This document shows positions 1 to 8,237 of a DNA stretch of 64,000 nt, piece after piece. The position numbers were made by a program, and so were the translations under genes. The stretch spans positions 120,871 to 184,870 of the forward strand of contig NZ_JADPRT010000020.1 of assembly GCF_015690355.1 (NCBI RefSeq), given 5' to 3'. The notes beneath the pieces are model-generated. The model saw only the letters and a list, made by a program, of their open reading frames with translations, had not been told where the DNA came from and made no database searches. Position 1 is the stretch's first letter; the number at the start of each line of letters is the position of its first letter. The stretch comes from Streptacidiphilus fuscans (GTDB lineage Bacteria; Actinomycetota; Actinomycetes; Streptomycetales; Streptomycetaceae).

Positions 1-168
1 GGCTGGTTCGTCATGGATGCGCTCCCCACGGCCACTCTCCTCAGCGACAGTCACTTTCCTCTAGGTACCTACTTTACTCAGGATGCTAGCTTCGGAAAGC
101 CGGCGAAACACGAGTCATCGCACACCCCCATCCCATGTCCCGATGCACGACAGGCCAAGGAGCTCATC

Positions 169-1050
169 ATGATCGTTGTGACCGGATCCACCGGGAACGT
201 CGGCCGCCCGCTGGTCGCCACCCTCTCCGCCGCAGGCGCGAAGGTCGTGGCCGTATCGCGGCGCGAACAGCCGACGGACCTCCCGGACGGCGTCACCCAT
301 GCCCGTGCCGATCTGGGCGACTTCGAGAGCCTGCGCCCGGTCCTCGACGGCGCGGAGGCGCTCTTCCTCCTGCTGGCGGGCGAACTCAACGGTCCGGGCG
401 AGCCCGCCGACGCGCTGCTCACCATGGCGCGCGAGGCCGGCGTCCAGCGGGTCGTCCTGCTCTCCTCGCAGATCAACGAGACCCGCCCGCTCGCCCTCTC
501 CCACGGCAGGCTGCGGGAGTTCGAGCAGGCGGTACGCAACTCCGGCCTGCAGTACACGATCCTGCGCGCGGGCGGGTTCGCCTCCAACGCCTACGCCTGG
601 GCGGAGACGGTCCGCGAGCAGCGCACCGTGTTCGCCCCGTTCGCGGACGTGGCACTCCCGGTCGTCGACCCGTCGGACATCGCGGCCGTGGCCGCCACCG
701 TCCTGAGCGAGGACCGCCATCACGGACGCACCTACGTCCTGACCGGTCCCGAGCCGATCACCCCGCGCGAGCAGGCCGAATCCCTCGCCGCCGCCCTCGG
801 CGAGCCGGTCGCCTTCGTCGAACTGACCCGCGATCAGGCCAGGGAGCACCTCGCCTCGTTCATGCCGGAGGAGGTCATCGACGGCACCCTCGACATCCTC
901 GGCCACCCCCTCCCGCAGGAACAGCAGGTCAGCCAGGACGTCCGCCGCGTCCTCGGCCGCCCTGCCCGCCCCTTCTCCGCCTGGGCCGCGGCCAGCCTCC
1001 CGGCGTTCGGTGCGGGGCTCAGGCCGAAGTTCCCTTCCGCGGAAGGGTGA
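169..1050 (+). CDS. NmrA-like NAD(P)-binding SDR-family protein
   Basis: Atypical short-chain dehydrogenase of the NmrA/NAD(P)H-binding class, 293 aa. The protein opens with a Rossmann strand and the glycine motif TGSTGNVG (residues 5-12), then a VVLLSSQ strand and an ILRAGGF segment typical of NmrA-like proteins. These often sense or reduce quinones or act as redox sensors; the substrate cannot be read here. The reading frame stays open upstream to base 13, but the ATG at 169 is preceded by AAGGAG at a good distance and starts directly with the Rossmann strand. It is probably a single-gene unit. Confidence 0.85.
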   Translation: MIVVTGSTGNVGRPLVATLSAAGAKVVAVSRREQPTDLPDGVTHARADLGDFESLRPVLDGAEALFLLLAGELNGPGEPADALLTMAREAGVQRVVLLSSQINETRPLALSHGRLREFEQAVRNSGLQYTILRAGGFASNAYAWAETVREQRTVFAPFADVALPVVDPSDIAAVAATVLSEDRHHGRTYVLTGPEPITPREQAESLAAALGEPVAFVELTRDQAREHLASFMPEEVIDGTLDILGHPLPQEQQVSQDVRRVLGRPARPFSAWAAASLPAFGAGLRPKFPSAEG

Positions 1051-1113
1051 TCGGGCAACAGGTCTGACCTGACGCCTGGCGACCGGCCTCCGGCCCGTGA
1101 CTAGCGTCCCGGT

Positions 1114-2667
1114 GTGAGCATCTGGACTTCCCTCGAGCCTGCGTCCACCACCGTGGATCCCGGCGGCACGGCCCTCGTGCGCCTGCGGGTGCGCAACACC
1201 GGCGACATCGTCGACGAGTACCGCTTCGTGCCGGTCGGCGCCGTCGCCCCCTACGTGACCGTCGAACCCGCCACCCTCAGGCTCTACCCAGGGACCACGG
1301 GGACCGTCGAGCTCCGCTTCGCGCCACCCCGCACTCCGGACGCCACGGCCGGTCCGAACCCGTACGGCATCCAGGTCGTCCCGAGCGAGCACCCGGAGGC
1401 GACCACCGTCCCCGAGGGCAACCTCACCATCACCCCCTTCACCGAGCTGCGCGCCGAGTTGGTGCCGCACACGGTCCGCGGGCGGTTCCGCGGACGGCCG
1501 GTGCTCGCGCTCGACAACCTGGGCAACACCAGGGTCACCGCGTCCGTGGCCGGCGGTGACAACGGCGACCAGCTGGCGTTCGAACTCCACCCGGCATCGG
1601 TGCAGATCGAGCCCGGCCGGGCGGCCTTCGTCAAGGCGACGGTCCGGCCCCAGCGCGTCACCTGGCTCGGCCGCAAGGAGAACCGGCCTTTCCGGCTGAC
1701 GGCGCAGCGGTCGGGGGCCGAGAGACTCCCTGTGGACGGGACTTTCGTGCAACTGGCGGTGCTCCCGCGCTGGTTGGCGACCGTATTCAGCCTGGTCGCC
1801 GGACTCGCCGTCGCCTGTGTGGCACTGTGGTTCGCCTACGCGCCGCATCTGCACAGCCTGGCGCGGCCACTGACCCAGTCGGTGGCCGCGACCACCCTGC
1901 CCGCAGCCGCGCCTTCAGGCCTCGCGTCGGCCACCGGTGGCACGCCGGGGTCGACGCCGGGCGCTCCGGCCGCCTCCCAGGGCGGGTCCGGCGGTTCGGC
2001 CTCCGGTGGCACGGGCGGCGGATCCGGCGGTGGAGGCGGCGCGGGCGGCGGAGGTGGCGGGGGCAGTAAACGGGCCGCGCCGCGCGGCCCGTTGCCCTTC
2101 CGCGCCGGGGACGGGCCGAACCTGTTCGTCGAGTTCGCCCAGGACCGGCTGATGGGTGACACCGACCGGACCATCGGCGTCATGGACCCGGCGACCGTCG
2201 CCGCGATCGCCCAGTTCCAGCAGACCGACGACCGGATGTACCACGGTCAGACCGTCAGGAGCGACGGCCTCGGCAACCTCGGCCGGGCCACCATGACCGC
2301 GCTGCTCACGGCCCACTTCGGGTCGTCGGCGCCGTCGCTGCGGCCCGGCGACGACAACTCGGACGTCGTGTGGCTCTACAACGCGGTGATCTGGGGCAGC
2401 AACGCCGACTTCAGCACCAGCGACGTGAACAAGACCGCCCCGCTCACCCAGGACAACATCGAGTACCTGATGCGCGGCCCGTACCCCGGCCAGGCCTTCG
2501 ACGGCGCGGTCCAGGGCGCGCTGCGGTTCTACCAGCGCGACGTGGGCATCCCGGTCACCGGCCAGGCGGACGCCGCGACCTTCGCGGCGCTGCACGCGGG
2601 GCGGGTCGTGGCACAATCCGCTCCCGGCACGGTCTCCGCGACCAACTGGCCGCCTCCGCCCAAGTAG
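1114..2667 (+). CDS. membrane-anchored protein with C-terminal peptidoglycan-binding domain
   Basis: 517 aa with a GTG start. Residues 1-215 look like immunoglobulin-like beta-sandwich repeats (alternating strands with conserved NTG and NLGNTR turns). One membrane segment lies at about 224-246, followed by an Ala/Ser/Thr and then Gly-rich linker (about 255-320). The C-terminal part (about 330-505) contains a peptidoglycan_binding_1-like fold, with the pattern GQADAATFAAL near the end. Expected topology is an N-terminal cytoplasmic part and a wall-binding domain outside. No catalytic domain is visible. It is followed after 11 bp by a trypco2 gene, so the two are probably co-transcribed and may form one envelope or stress module. 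Confidence 0.75.
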   Translation: MSIWTSLEPASTTVDPGGTALVRLRVRNTGDIVDEYRFVPVGAVAPYVTVEPATLRLYPGTTGTVELRFAPPRTPDATAGPNPYGIQVVPSEHPEATTVPEGNLTITPFTELRAELVPHTVRGRFRGRPVLALDNLGNTRVTASVAGGDNGDQLAFELHPASVQIEPGRAAFVKATVRPQRVTWLGRKENRPFRLTAQRSGAERLPVDGTFVQLAVLPRWLATVFSLVAGLAVACVALWFAYAPHLHSLARPLTQSVAATTLPAAAPSGLASATGGTPGSTPGAPAASQGGSGGSASGGTGGGSGGGGGAGGGGGGGSKRAAPRGPLPFRAGDGPNLFVEFAQDRLMGDTDRTIGVMDPATVAAIAQFQQTDDRMYHGQTVRSDGLGNLGRATMTALLTAHFGSSAPSLRPGDDNSDVVWLYNAVIWGSNADFSTSDVNKTAPLTQDNIEYLMRGPYPGQAFDGAVQGALRFYQRDVGIPVTGQADAATFAALHAGRVVAQSAPGTVSATNWPPPPK

Positions 2668-2678
2668 ACGAGGATCCG

Positions 2679-2969
2679 ATGGAGTTCGACGGAATGGAAC
2701 TGTCCGAGGCCATCGCCGCGGTGCGTTCCGGCTTGAGCGCCGCCCAGCAGGCGGGCCTGCAGTCCGACCTGCGGTTCCGGGTCAAGGAGGTGGTCCTCGA
2801 CCTGGGTCTGGAGATGCACCGCACCAACAGCGGCTCCGGCTCGGTGAAGGCGTACGTCTTCTCCGGCGAGGCCCGCCACGAGGGCGGCACCGCGCACACC
2901 CACCGGATCACGCTCACCTTGGAGATCGACGACGAGGGCGGTGGCGAGCAGCTCTCGCCGCCGAACTGA
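2679..2969 (+). CDS. trypco2 family protein
   Basis: 96 aa. The sequence starts with an amphipathic helix (LSEAIAAVRSGL) and continues with a LRFRVKEVVLDLGLEM strand and a final ITLTLEI strand, which matches the trypsin-co-occurring domain 2 (trypco2) family as I know it. That family is found next to trypsin-like proteases and predicted conflict or signalling NTPases, and probably acts as an adaptor. Here the partner is the wall-binding membrane protein ending 11 bp upstream; no protease lies within reach. The ATG at 2679 is the first plausible start, and a longer upstream reading frame overlaps the previous gene and is rejected. Confidence 0.7.
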   Translation: MEFDGMELSEAIAAVRSGLSAAQQAGLQSDLRFRVKEVVLDLGLEMHRTNSGSGSVKAYVFSGEARHEGGTAHTHRITLTLEIDDEGGGEQLSPPN

Positions 2970-3169
2970 CTCACAGTCAGTCTGGCTCAGGGGCGGCACG
3001 ATTGCCCAGGTCACACCGCCACAGCGTGACGGATCGAGAACTTACGGAAGTCTTCCGCCCTGCCCTCACCGATGGATCGGACCCGCTGCGCGGGTGACGA
3101 TGGTCCTGTCGACCTCGACTCAGCGCGGAGGTCGGACGCTGGTCGGGAAGTTGGTCGGAGGGGGCAGTC

Positions 3170-3814
3170 ATGTCGGCTTCATTGGACACGGCGGAGGCCG
3201 TGGTCCCGGTCGTGGTCTACGCGTCGGATCCGATCTCGTCGGTCGGCGCCCGTGGCCAGCTGATCGGGCAGTCGACGGTCGAGGTGGTGGACGCGGCGGG
3301 CTGCCCGCCCGGGACGGTGGCCGTGGTGCTGACCGAGTCGCTGGACGAGGCGACGGTCCGCCGGCTGCGGCAACTGCGCGCGGACGGCACCCGGGTGGTT
3401 CTGGTCGCCGCGCTGCTGCGGGAGGCGGAACTGCTGCGGGTGATCGAGTGCGGGGTGGGCACGATCGTCTGGCGTCACGAGGCCACGGGCGCGCAGCTGC
3501 GCCGCGCGGTACTGGCGGCCTCGCGCGGCGACGGAGACATGCCGTCGGACCTGCTCGGCAAACTGGTCGCCCAGGTCGGCGCCCTCCGCCGCAGCGGCCC
3601 GGACCACCTCGCCGCCCCGGCGGCCGGACTGGCCCCGCGCGAGGTCGACGTGCTGCGGTTGGTCGCGGAGGGGCTGGACACGGCGGAGATAGCCAGTCGG
3701 CTCTCCTACTCCGAACGCACCATCAAGAACCTGATCTACGGCCTGACGAACCGCCTCAGACTCCGCAACCGCGCCCACGCCGTCGCCTACGCCCTCCGCG
3801 AGGGCTACTTCTGA
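3170..3814 (+). CDS. LuxR-type DNA-binding response-regulator-like protein
   Basis: 214 aa. The C-terminus (about 150-214) is a clear LuxR/GerE helix-turn-helix: LAPREVDVLRLVAEGL, then TAEIASRLSYSERTIKN and a recognition segment. Residues 10-130 resemble a receiver fold (VVVYASDP, VAVVLTES, RVVLVAALL strands), but no conventional phospho-acceptor Asp is obvious, so it may be an atypical, phosphorylation-independent regulator. GGAGGGGG lies 6-13 bp before the ATG. No sensor kinase is adjacent. Targets are unknown. Confidence 0.8.
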   Translation: MSASLDTAEAVVPVVVYASDPISSVGARGQLIGQSTVEVVDAAGCPPGTVAVVLTESLDEATVRRLRQLRADGTRVVLVAALLREAELLRVIECGVGTIVWRHEATGAQLRRAVLAASRGDGDMPSDLLGKLVAQVGALRRSGPDHLAAPAAGLAPREVDVLRLVAEGLDTAEIASRLSYSERTIKNLIYGLTNRLRLRNRAHAVAYALREGYF

Positions 3815-3928
3815 CCTGCCCCGACGGTGCTGCGTGCAGAATGCGCGGGCTCCCGTCCGAGCGGAGTCGATGGAGAGACTCCCCGGACCGAACCCCGCGC
3901 ATCCCGTGCCGTCCAGGGCGACGGCCCC

Positions 3929-4393
3929 CTACCGAGCGGCCGGTCCACGCTCGCGCAGGGCCTCAAGGGCCATGTCGGCATGCGTGTTCATGTTCAGCTC
4001 GCTCTTGATCGCCTCGATCAGCCGGAAGTCCGTGTCGATGACGAAGGTCTTGCGCTTGGCGTTGAGCGGACCCCAGCCCCGGCGCGCGTCGAAGAGGCCG
4101 GCGACCTTGCCGTCGGGGTCGGACAGCAGCGGGTAGTCGAACGAGTGCCGCTCGGCGAACTGCTGCTGCTTCTCCGGCGCGTCGGGGCTGATGCCCAGAC
4201 GCTGCGCACCCACGGCCTTGAACTCCGTGGCCAGGTCGCGGAAGTGGCAGGCCTCCTTGGTGCAACCGGGGCTCATGGCCGCCGGGTAGAAGAACAGCAC
4301 CACGGGGCCCTGGGCGAGGAACTCGCCCAGGGACCGGGGCGTTCCGGTCTGGTCGGGCAGGGTGAAGTCGGGGACGAGGTCGCCGATGTTCAT
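3929..4393 (-). CDS. thioredoxin-dependent peroxiredoxin, BCP/PrxQ-like
   Basis: 154 aa, AhpC/TSA fold. It reduces hydrogen peroxide and organic peroxides with thioredoxin as donor. The active site reads FFYPAAMSPGCTKEAC: Cys44 is the peroxidatic residue, Cys49 (five residues on) fits the resolving Cys of PrxQ-type enzymes, and the usual TPGC motif is changed to SPGC. Arg after the FRD segment and the KRKTFVID strand are also family features. The length is normal. It is transcribed alone on the minus strand, with the decayed hydrolase gene upstream. A second, AhpE-like peroxiredoxin lies at 47.5 kb. Confidence 0.88.
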   Translation of the reverse strand: MNIGDLVPDFTLPDQTGTPRSLGEFLAQGPVVLFFYPAAMSPGCTKEACHFRDLATEFKAVGAQRLGISPDAPEKQQQFAERHSFDYPLLSDPDGKVAGLFDARRGWGPLNAKRKTFVIDTDFRLIEAIKSELNMNTHADMALEALRERGPAAR

Positions 4394-4459
4394 CTGATTG
4401 CTCCTGTGTTCGTGCTCTGCTGACGGGCTGCTGACGGGCTGTCCACGGCCTGGCAGCGG

Positions 4460-4870
4460 TCAGTGCCCGGCCGTCGAGCGGGCGGCGTTCTCGATCAGGT
4501 CGGTGACCTGCGTCGGGTTGGTCACCATCGCGAAGTGCGAGCTGTTGACCTCCACCGTGTGGGAGTGGGGGCGCTGGGCCTCGAAGCGCTCCAGCACCGG
4601 AGGGATCGCCTTGTCGCCGGTGGCCACCAGGGCCCAGCTCGGCACAGTGTGCCAGGCCAGGACGGCGCGGAAGTTGGCCGGGTTGACGTACAGGTCCGCT
4701 CCGCCGGCAACGGGGAGCGGTCGCAGCGCTGTCTGCACCTGCGGGCCGGGGAACTGAGGCGCTGTCGGTGGCCAGGCCGCGCAGCGGGTTGGCCGCGGCG
4801 ACGACCGTGTGGCCGTCGCGCCGGAGGCGCTCGGTGGCGCTCGGTGACGCTGCTCCAGGCGGCTTCGACG
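4460..4870 (-). pseudogene. decayed alpha/beta hydrolase
   Basis: Only fragments of a PHB-depolymerase/EstC-like alpha/beta hydrolase remain. The 3' part (4460-4738) encodes the C-terminal half, with VPSWALVATGDKAIPP and the catalytic-His region VNSSHFAMVTNP. About 4745-4860 encodes a piece of the N-terminal region in another frame (DGHTVVAAANPLRGLATDSA). The nucleophile elbow (GHSxGG) that should lie between them is absent. So an internal deletion plus frame change has destroyed the gene. It sits between a peroxiredoxin gene and an SDR gene. Confidence 0.7.
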
Positions 4871-4875
4871 GCTCG

Positions 4876-5682
4876 TCAGAGGGTAGGGAGAAGGCCTCCG
4901 TCGATCGAAACAGTGATGCCGGTGAGGTAGGAGGCGCGCGGGGAAGCGAGGAAGGCGATCAGCTCCGCGGCTTCTTCGGGCCGTCCGGGGCGGCCGAGCG
5001 GGGCAGCGAGGCGCTGGTGGAACTCCTTGCGGATGGTGTCCAGGTCGCGGCCGGTGCGTTCCGCCGCCTCCCGCAGGCTTGCCTCAACGGCGTCGGTCTC
5101 GATGACCCCAGGCATGACCGCGGTGACGCGCACGCCGTGCGGGCCGCAGGCGAGCGCGAGGCTCTTGCTGTAGGCGTTGAGAGCGGCCTTGGCGGCAGCG
5201 TACGGGGCGCCGTTGGGCTGCGGGTAGCGGGCGGCGTTCGATGACACGTGGACGACTGCCCCGTGGCCCTGCGCGGTCATGTGCGGGACGAGGGCCCGGT
5301 CGAGGCGGACGGCGGACAGCAGGTTGGCGTCGAGGTTGGCCAGCCAGTCCTCGTCGGAGGCGGCGAGGACGCCGTCGGGCACCTGGGTGTTGCGTCCCGC
5401 GTTGTCGACGAGCACGTCGATGCCGCCCAGGAGATCGAGCGCCGCGGCCGCCGCCCGTTCGACCCCGCCGGAGGTGTTCAGATCGGCCGTCACCACATGC
5501 ACTCCGGCAGGGGCTTCGGCTCGGTTGCGGGCGACGGCGACCACGTGCGCGCCGGCGCTGGCCAGACGGCGCACTGTGGCAGCGCCGATACCGCGGGTTC
5601 CTCCAGTGACGACGGCACGTGCCCCGCGAAGGCCCAAATCCGCGCTCGGATCGGGGACCAGGGTCGGACGGGTGGGCGTCAT
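4876..5682 (-). CDS. SDR-family NAD(P)-dependent oxidoreductase
   Basis: Classical short-chain dehydrogenase, 268 aa. Visible motifs: VTGGTRGIGAATV cofactor loop near the N-terminus, NNAG-equivalent DNAGRN, a VHVSSNAA strand with the catalytic Ser, and YAAAK with the catalytic Tyr and Lys. The end, YLTGITVSIDGGLLPTL, is the usual SDR C-terminus. The substrate is unknown. The ATG occupies 5682-5680 and shares the CATG tetranucleotide with the divergent MarR gene, so the two are transcribed back to back from overlapping start codons. The MarR protein is the likely regulator. Confidence 0.88.
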   Translation of the reverse strand: MTPTRPTLVPDPSADLGLRGARAVVTGGTRGIGAATVRRLASAGAHVVAVARNRAEAPAGVHVVTADLNTSGGVERAAAAALDLLGGIDVLVDNAGRNTQVPDGVLAASDEDWLANLDANLLSAVRLDRALVPHMTAQGHGAVVHVSSNAARYPQPNGAPYAAAKAALNAYSKSLALACGPHGVRVTAVMPGVIETDAVEASLREAAERTGRDLDTIRKEFHQRLAAPLGRPGRPEEAAELIAFLASPRASYLTGITVSIDGGLLPTL

Positions 5683-6085
5683 GGCGGATGCGCACACCGC
5701 CAATGGCCTCACACCGAGGCAGTTCCACATCCTCGGACTGCTCCACCGCGGCCCGTTGGCGCAGACCGACCTGGCCACGGAGACGGACACCGCCGCCAGC
5801 GTGCTCGTCACGCAGCTCAACCCCTTGGAGGCCGAAGGGCTGGTGACACGCACCCGCGACCCTCGCGACCGGCGCCGCCACCTGGTCGTGCTGACGGAGG
5901 CAGGGCGACAGCGGCTGCAAGACGCGGCAGCCGCACAGCGGGAGGCGGAGGACGGCCTCTTCCGCTCGCTGACCGACACCCAGCGCTTGCAGCTGACACA
6001 ACTCCTCGTCCTGGTGCGCGACGACCTGACCGACGGCAACGAGCACTGCGCCACCCCGACCTCCCTCGACAGGAAGACGTCGTAG
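5681..6085 (+). CDS. MarR-family transcriptional regulator, N-terminally short
   Basis: 134 aa with the MarR winged helix: LTPRQFHILGLL, LATETDTAASVLVTQLNPLEAEGLV (recognition helix) and the wing TRTRDPRDRRRHLVVLTEAG. The usual N-terminal dimerisation helix before LTPRQ (about 30 residues in the family) is missing. A GTG three codons upstream (5672) is also possible and adds little, and a frame extending further upstream would run antisense through the SDR gene. So it is either a minimal MarR or an N-terminally truncated one. It probably controls the divergent SDR gene. Confidence 0.75.
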   Translation: MADAHTANGLTPRQFHILGLLHRGPLAQTDLATETDTAASVLVTQLNPLEAEGLVTRTRDPRDRRRHLVVLTEAGRQRLQDAAAAQREAEDGLFRSLTDTQRLQLTQLLVLVRDDLTDGNEHCATPTSLDRKTS

Positions 6086-6164
6086 ATCCCTGAACAGGGA
6101 GGGCCGGGCGCCCCCCATGAACAGCGGAGGGCATGGCGCACACTCCCACATGCGTCCGAGCTAT

Positions 6165-6196
6165 GTACCTTTACGGGTACGTACCCTGTTGGGTAC
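6165..6196. promoter_or_regulatory. tandem GTACC/GGTAC palindromes, candidate ArsR operator
   Basis: Two adjacent 16-bp palindromes: GTACCTTTACGGGTAC (6165-6180) and GTACCCTGTTGGGTAC (6181-6196). They end 10 bp before the ATG of the ArsR-like gene, where a repressor would block transcription or initiation. The head-to-tail arrangement with no gap suggests two repressor dimers side by side. This is an inference from position and symmetry only. Confidence 0.6.
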
Positions 6197-6206
6197 ATTG
6201 CCGGGC

Positions 6207-6533
6207 ATGGACGCTGTACTGCACGCGCTGTCCGACGAGAGCCGGCGAACGATGCTGGAAATGTTGCGGGACCATCCGGCCACCGTGAACGAGCTGGCTG
6301 CGGCGTTGCCCATCGCCCGGCCCGGAGTCTCCCGACACCTGCGGGTACTGCGGGAGGCGGGCCTGGTAGAGGTCCGCCAGGACGCACAGTGGCGCACCTA
6401 CAGCCTGCGCCCGGAACCTCTGGCCGAGCTGGATGAGTGGCTCGGGCGCTATCGCGCCTTGTGGCAGCGGCGCATGGATGCCCTGCACGCGGAAATCGCG
6501 CGGGGAAAACAACAACGGAAGGCCGAACAATGA
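6207..6533 (+). CDS. ArsR-family winged-helix regulator
   Basis: 108 aa. MDAVLHALSDESRRTMLEML is the typical first helix, followed by the helix-turn-helix (VNELAAALPIARPGVSRHLRVL) and the wing (EVRQDAQWRTYSL). No metal-binding Cys pair is present, so it belongs to the metal-independent group that is usually paired with SRPBCC/AHSA1 proteins. The stop overlaps the start of the downstream SRPBCC gene by 4 bp (ATGA), so the two form an operon, probably autorepressed through the palindromes just upstream. The ATG at 6207 is chosen because the open frame before it has no family similarity and would cover the operators. Confidence 0.85.
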   Translation: MDAVLHALSDESRRTMLEMLRDHPATVNELAAALPIARPGVSRHLRVLREAGLVEVRQDAQWRTYSLRPEPLAELDEWLGRYRALWQRRMDALHAEIARGKQQRKAEQ

Positions 6534-7054
6534 CCAGCGGCACCGGACGTGACACTCGCATCATCGGCAGCCTCCGCCGCGTGGACGACGCCAAAGGCGC
6601 AGTCACGGTGGAGGACGTCTACGACACCGACATCGATGACCTGTGGTCGGCGGTGACCGAACCGGACCGCCTCGCGCACTGGATCGCCACGATCGAGGGC
6701 GAACCGCGGCTCGGGGGCACCGTCCGGACGACCTTCTTCGCCAGCGGCTATGAAGGCCCGGGACGCATTGACATCTGCGACGCCCCCCGCCGACTGCTGG
6801 TCACGTTCCAGCCGGGCACGCCCGACGAGACCGTCGTGGAGGCGAATCTCACCCCGGCCGGCGACGGCCGGACCCGGCTGATCGTCGAAGAACGCGGCTT
6901 CCCGCTCCCCGAGATCGCCGGCCACGGCGGCGGATGGCAGTTGCACGCCGAAGACCTGGCCGCCTACCTCGGTGGACACGAGCCGGGCAAGTGGCCAGAG
7001 CGGTGGGTGGAACTCAAGCCCGTCTACCAGGCACTCGCTGACGACGTGTCGTAA
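6530..7054 (+). CDS. SRPBCC (AHSA1-like) domain protein
   Basis: 174 aa. The helix-grip fold of the activator-of-Hsp90/START-like family is seen in VTVEDVYDTDIDDLWSAVTEPDRLAHWI and in RLIVEERGFPL and the long C-terminal helix GWQLHAEDLAAYL. Such proteins bind small hydrophobic ligands and nearly always form operons with ArsR regulators, as here (4-bp overlap). No ligand can be assigned. Confidence 0.85.
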   Translation: MTSGTGRDTRIIGSLRRVDDAKGAVTVEDVYDTDIDDLWSAVTEPDRLAHWIATIEGEPRLGGTVRTTFFASGYEGPGRIDICDAPRRLLVTFQPGTPDETVVEANLTPAGDGRTRLIVEERGFPLPEIAGHGGGWQLHAEDLAAYLGGHEPGKWPERWVELKPVYQALADDVS

Positions 7055-7191
7055 GCGGGCAGCAGCGGCCGTGCCCGATGCGGCCGGACGGAGCCCCGAC
7101 CTGAAGCGGGATGCCTGGCACTGACAGAGGCAGGCACCCCGTCCGGCCAAGGCCCTGCGGTGCGGTCCGGAAGCTGAGCGGGACCGACACG

Positions 7192-8133
7192 TCAGAGCGT
7201 CTCGGTCCGAACGCGGCCGGTGACGTCCTGTCGCACCCGGGCCCGGTAGCGCAGCGGCGACTCGCCGACGACCCGTTTGAACGCCGTGCTGAAGGCACTC
7301 TCCGAGCCGTAGCCCAACTCCTCGGCGAGTGCCGCGACGCGGGTGTCACCGTCGCGCAGCGCGCGCTGGGCGAGCAGCATGCGCCAGCGTCCCAGGTAGG
7401 TCAGCGGTGGCACGCCGGCCGCCTCCCGGAACCGCTCGGCGAAGGTCGTCCGGGACATCGCGGCGGCCCGCGCCAGTTCCTCGAGCCCCCAGGGGCGCCC
7501 GGGGCGGCCGTGCAGCAGGTCGAGGGCGGGACGGAGGCGCTCGTCGACGAGCAGCCGCAGCCAGCCGGACGGCAGTGCGCACTGGTCGACGTAGGAGCGC
7601 AACAGCTCCAGCAGGAAGAGCTGACCGTACTGCCGGATCGCGAAGGCCGAGCCGAGCCGCTGCGCGGTCGCCTCGTCGAAGAGACGGAGCAGGGCGACGA
7701 GGAGCCGGTCGTCGTCACCGGCCGACCTGATGTGTGCCACTGGCGGCAGCGATTCGAGGAGGAGCGTTCTTCCGGCCTCGTTCAGGCTGACGCAGCCGCC
7801 GATGACGATGTCGTCGGCGTCGCGGTCGGAGCGCGCGAAGCGGTCGGTGGAGAAGTCGGATTCCGGCTGCACCTCCTGGCGGGGTTCCTCGCCGGCCTCG
7901 AACGCGACCCAGGAGCGGCCGGTGAGGATCGCCACGTCACCCGCCACGAGGTCGACCGGTTCGTCGATCCCGTCGGTGGTGAGGCGAGCCCGGCCGCTGA
8001 CGAGCGCGAAGAACTTGACCGGGTCGGTGAGCGGTCCGCGGCCCCACCATCCGCCGCGGGCCGCGATGCCTCCGGTGAGGACGCCGCGGACCTCGACCAG
8101 ATCGAGTGCTTCGGAGAGCCGGTCGGACGTCAT
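7192..8133 (-). CDS. AraC-family regulator with N-terminal cupin
   Basis: 313 aa from the ATG at 8133, where the protein starts MTSDRLSEALDLVEVRG as family members do; an upstream start would add 11 residues with no similarity. Residues 1-180 form a cupin_6-like sensor domain. The C-terminus carries two helix-turn-helix motifs: LEELARAAAMSRTTFAERF and VAALAEELGYGSESAFSTAFKRVVGESPLRYR. It is divergent from an aldo/keto reductase gene across about 100 bp, the common pattern for a regulator and its redox target. Confidence 0.85.
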   Translation of the reverse strand: MTSDRLSEALDLVEVRGVLTGGIAARGGWWGRGPLTDPVKFFALVSGRARLTTDGIDEPVDLVAGDVAILTGRSWVAFEAGEEPRQEVQPESDFSTDRFARSDRDADDIVIGGCVSLNEAGRTLLLESLPPVAHIRSAGDDDRLLVALLRLFDEATAQRLGSAFAIRQYGQLFLLELLRSYVDQCALPSGWLRLLVDERLRPALDLLHGRPGRPWGLEELARAAAMSRTTFAERFREAAGVPPLTYLGRWRMLLAQRALRDGDTRVAALAEELGYGSESAFSTAFKRVVGESPLRYRARVRQDVTGRVRTETL

Positions 8134-8237
8134 GCCCGTACTCTCGCTCAAAAAATCGGGACTCACAAGTATTCATCGTCCGTCTGCTCCCCGGCAGGCT
8201 GGTGGCAGCACCCCGCAATCGGACCTCAGGAGAGAAC

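Noticed and set aside
115..1854. 579-aa minus-strand open frame
   Set aside because: Covers two convincing plus-strand genes in antisense.
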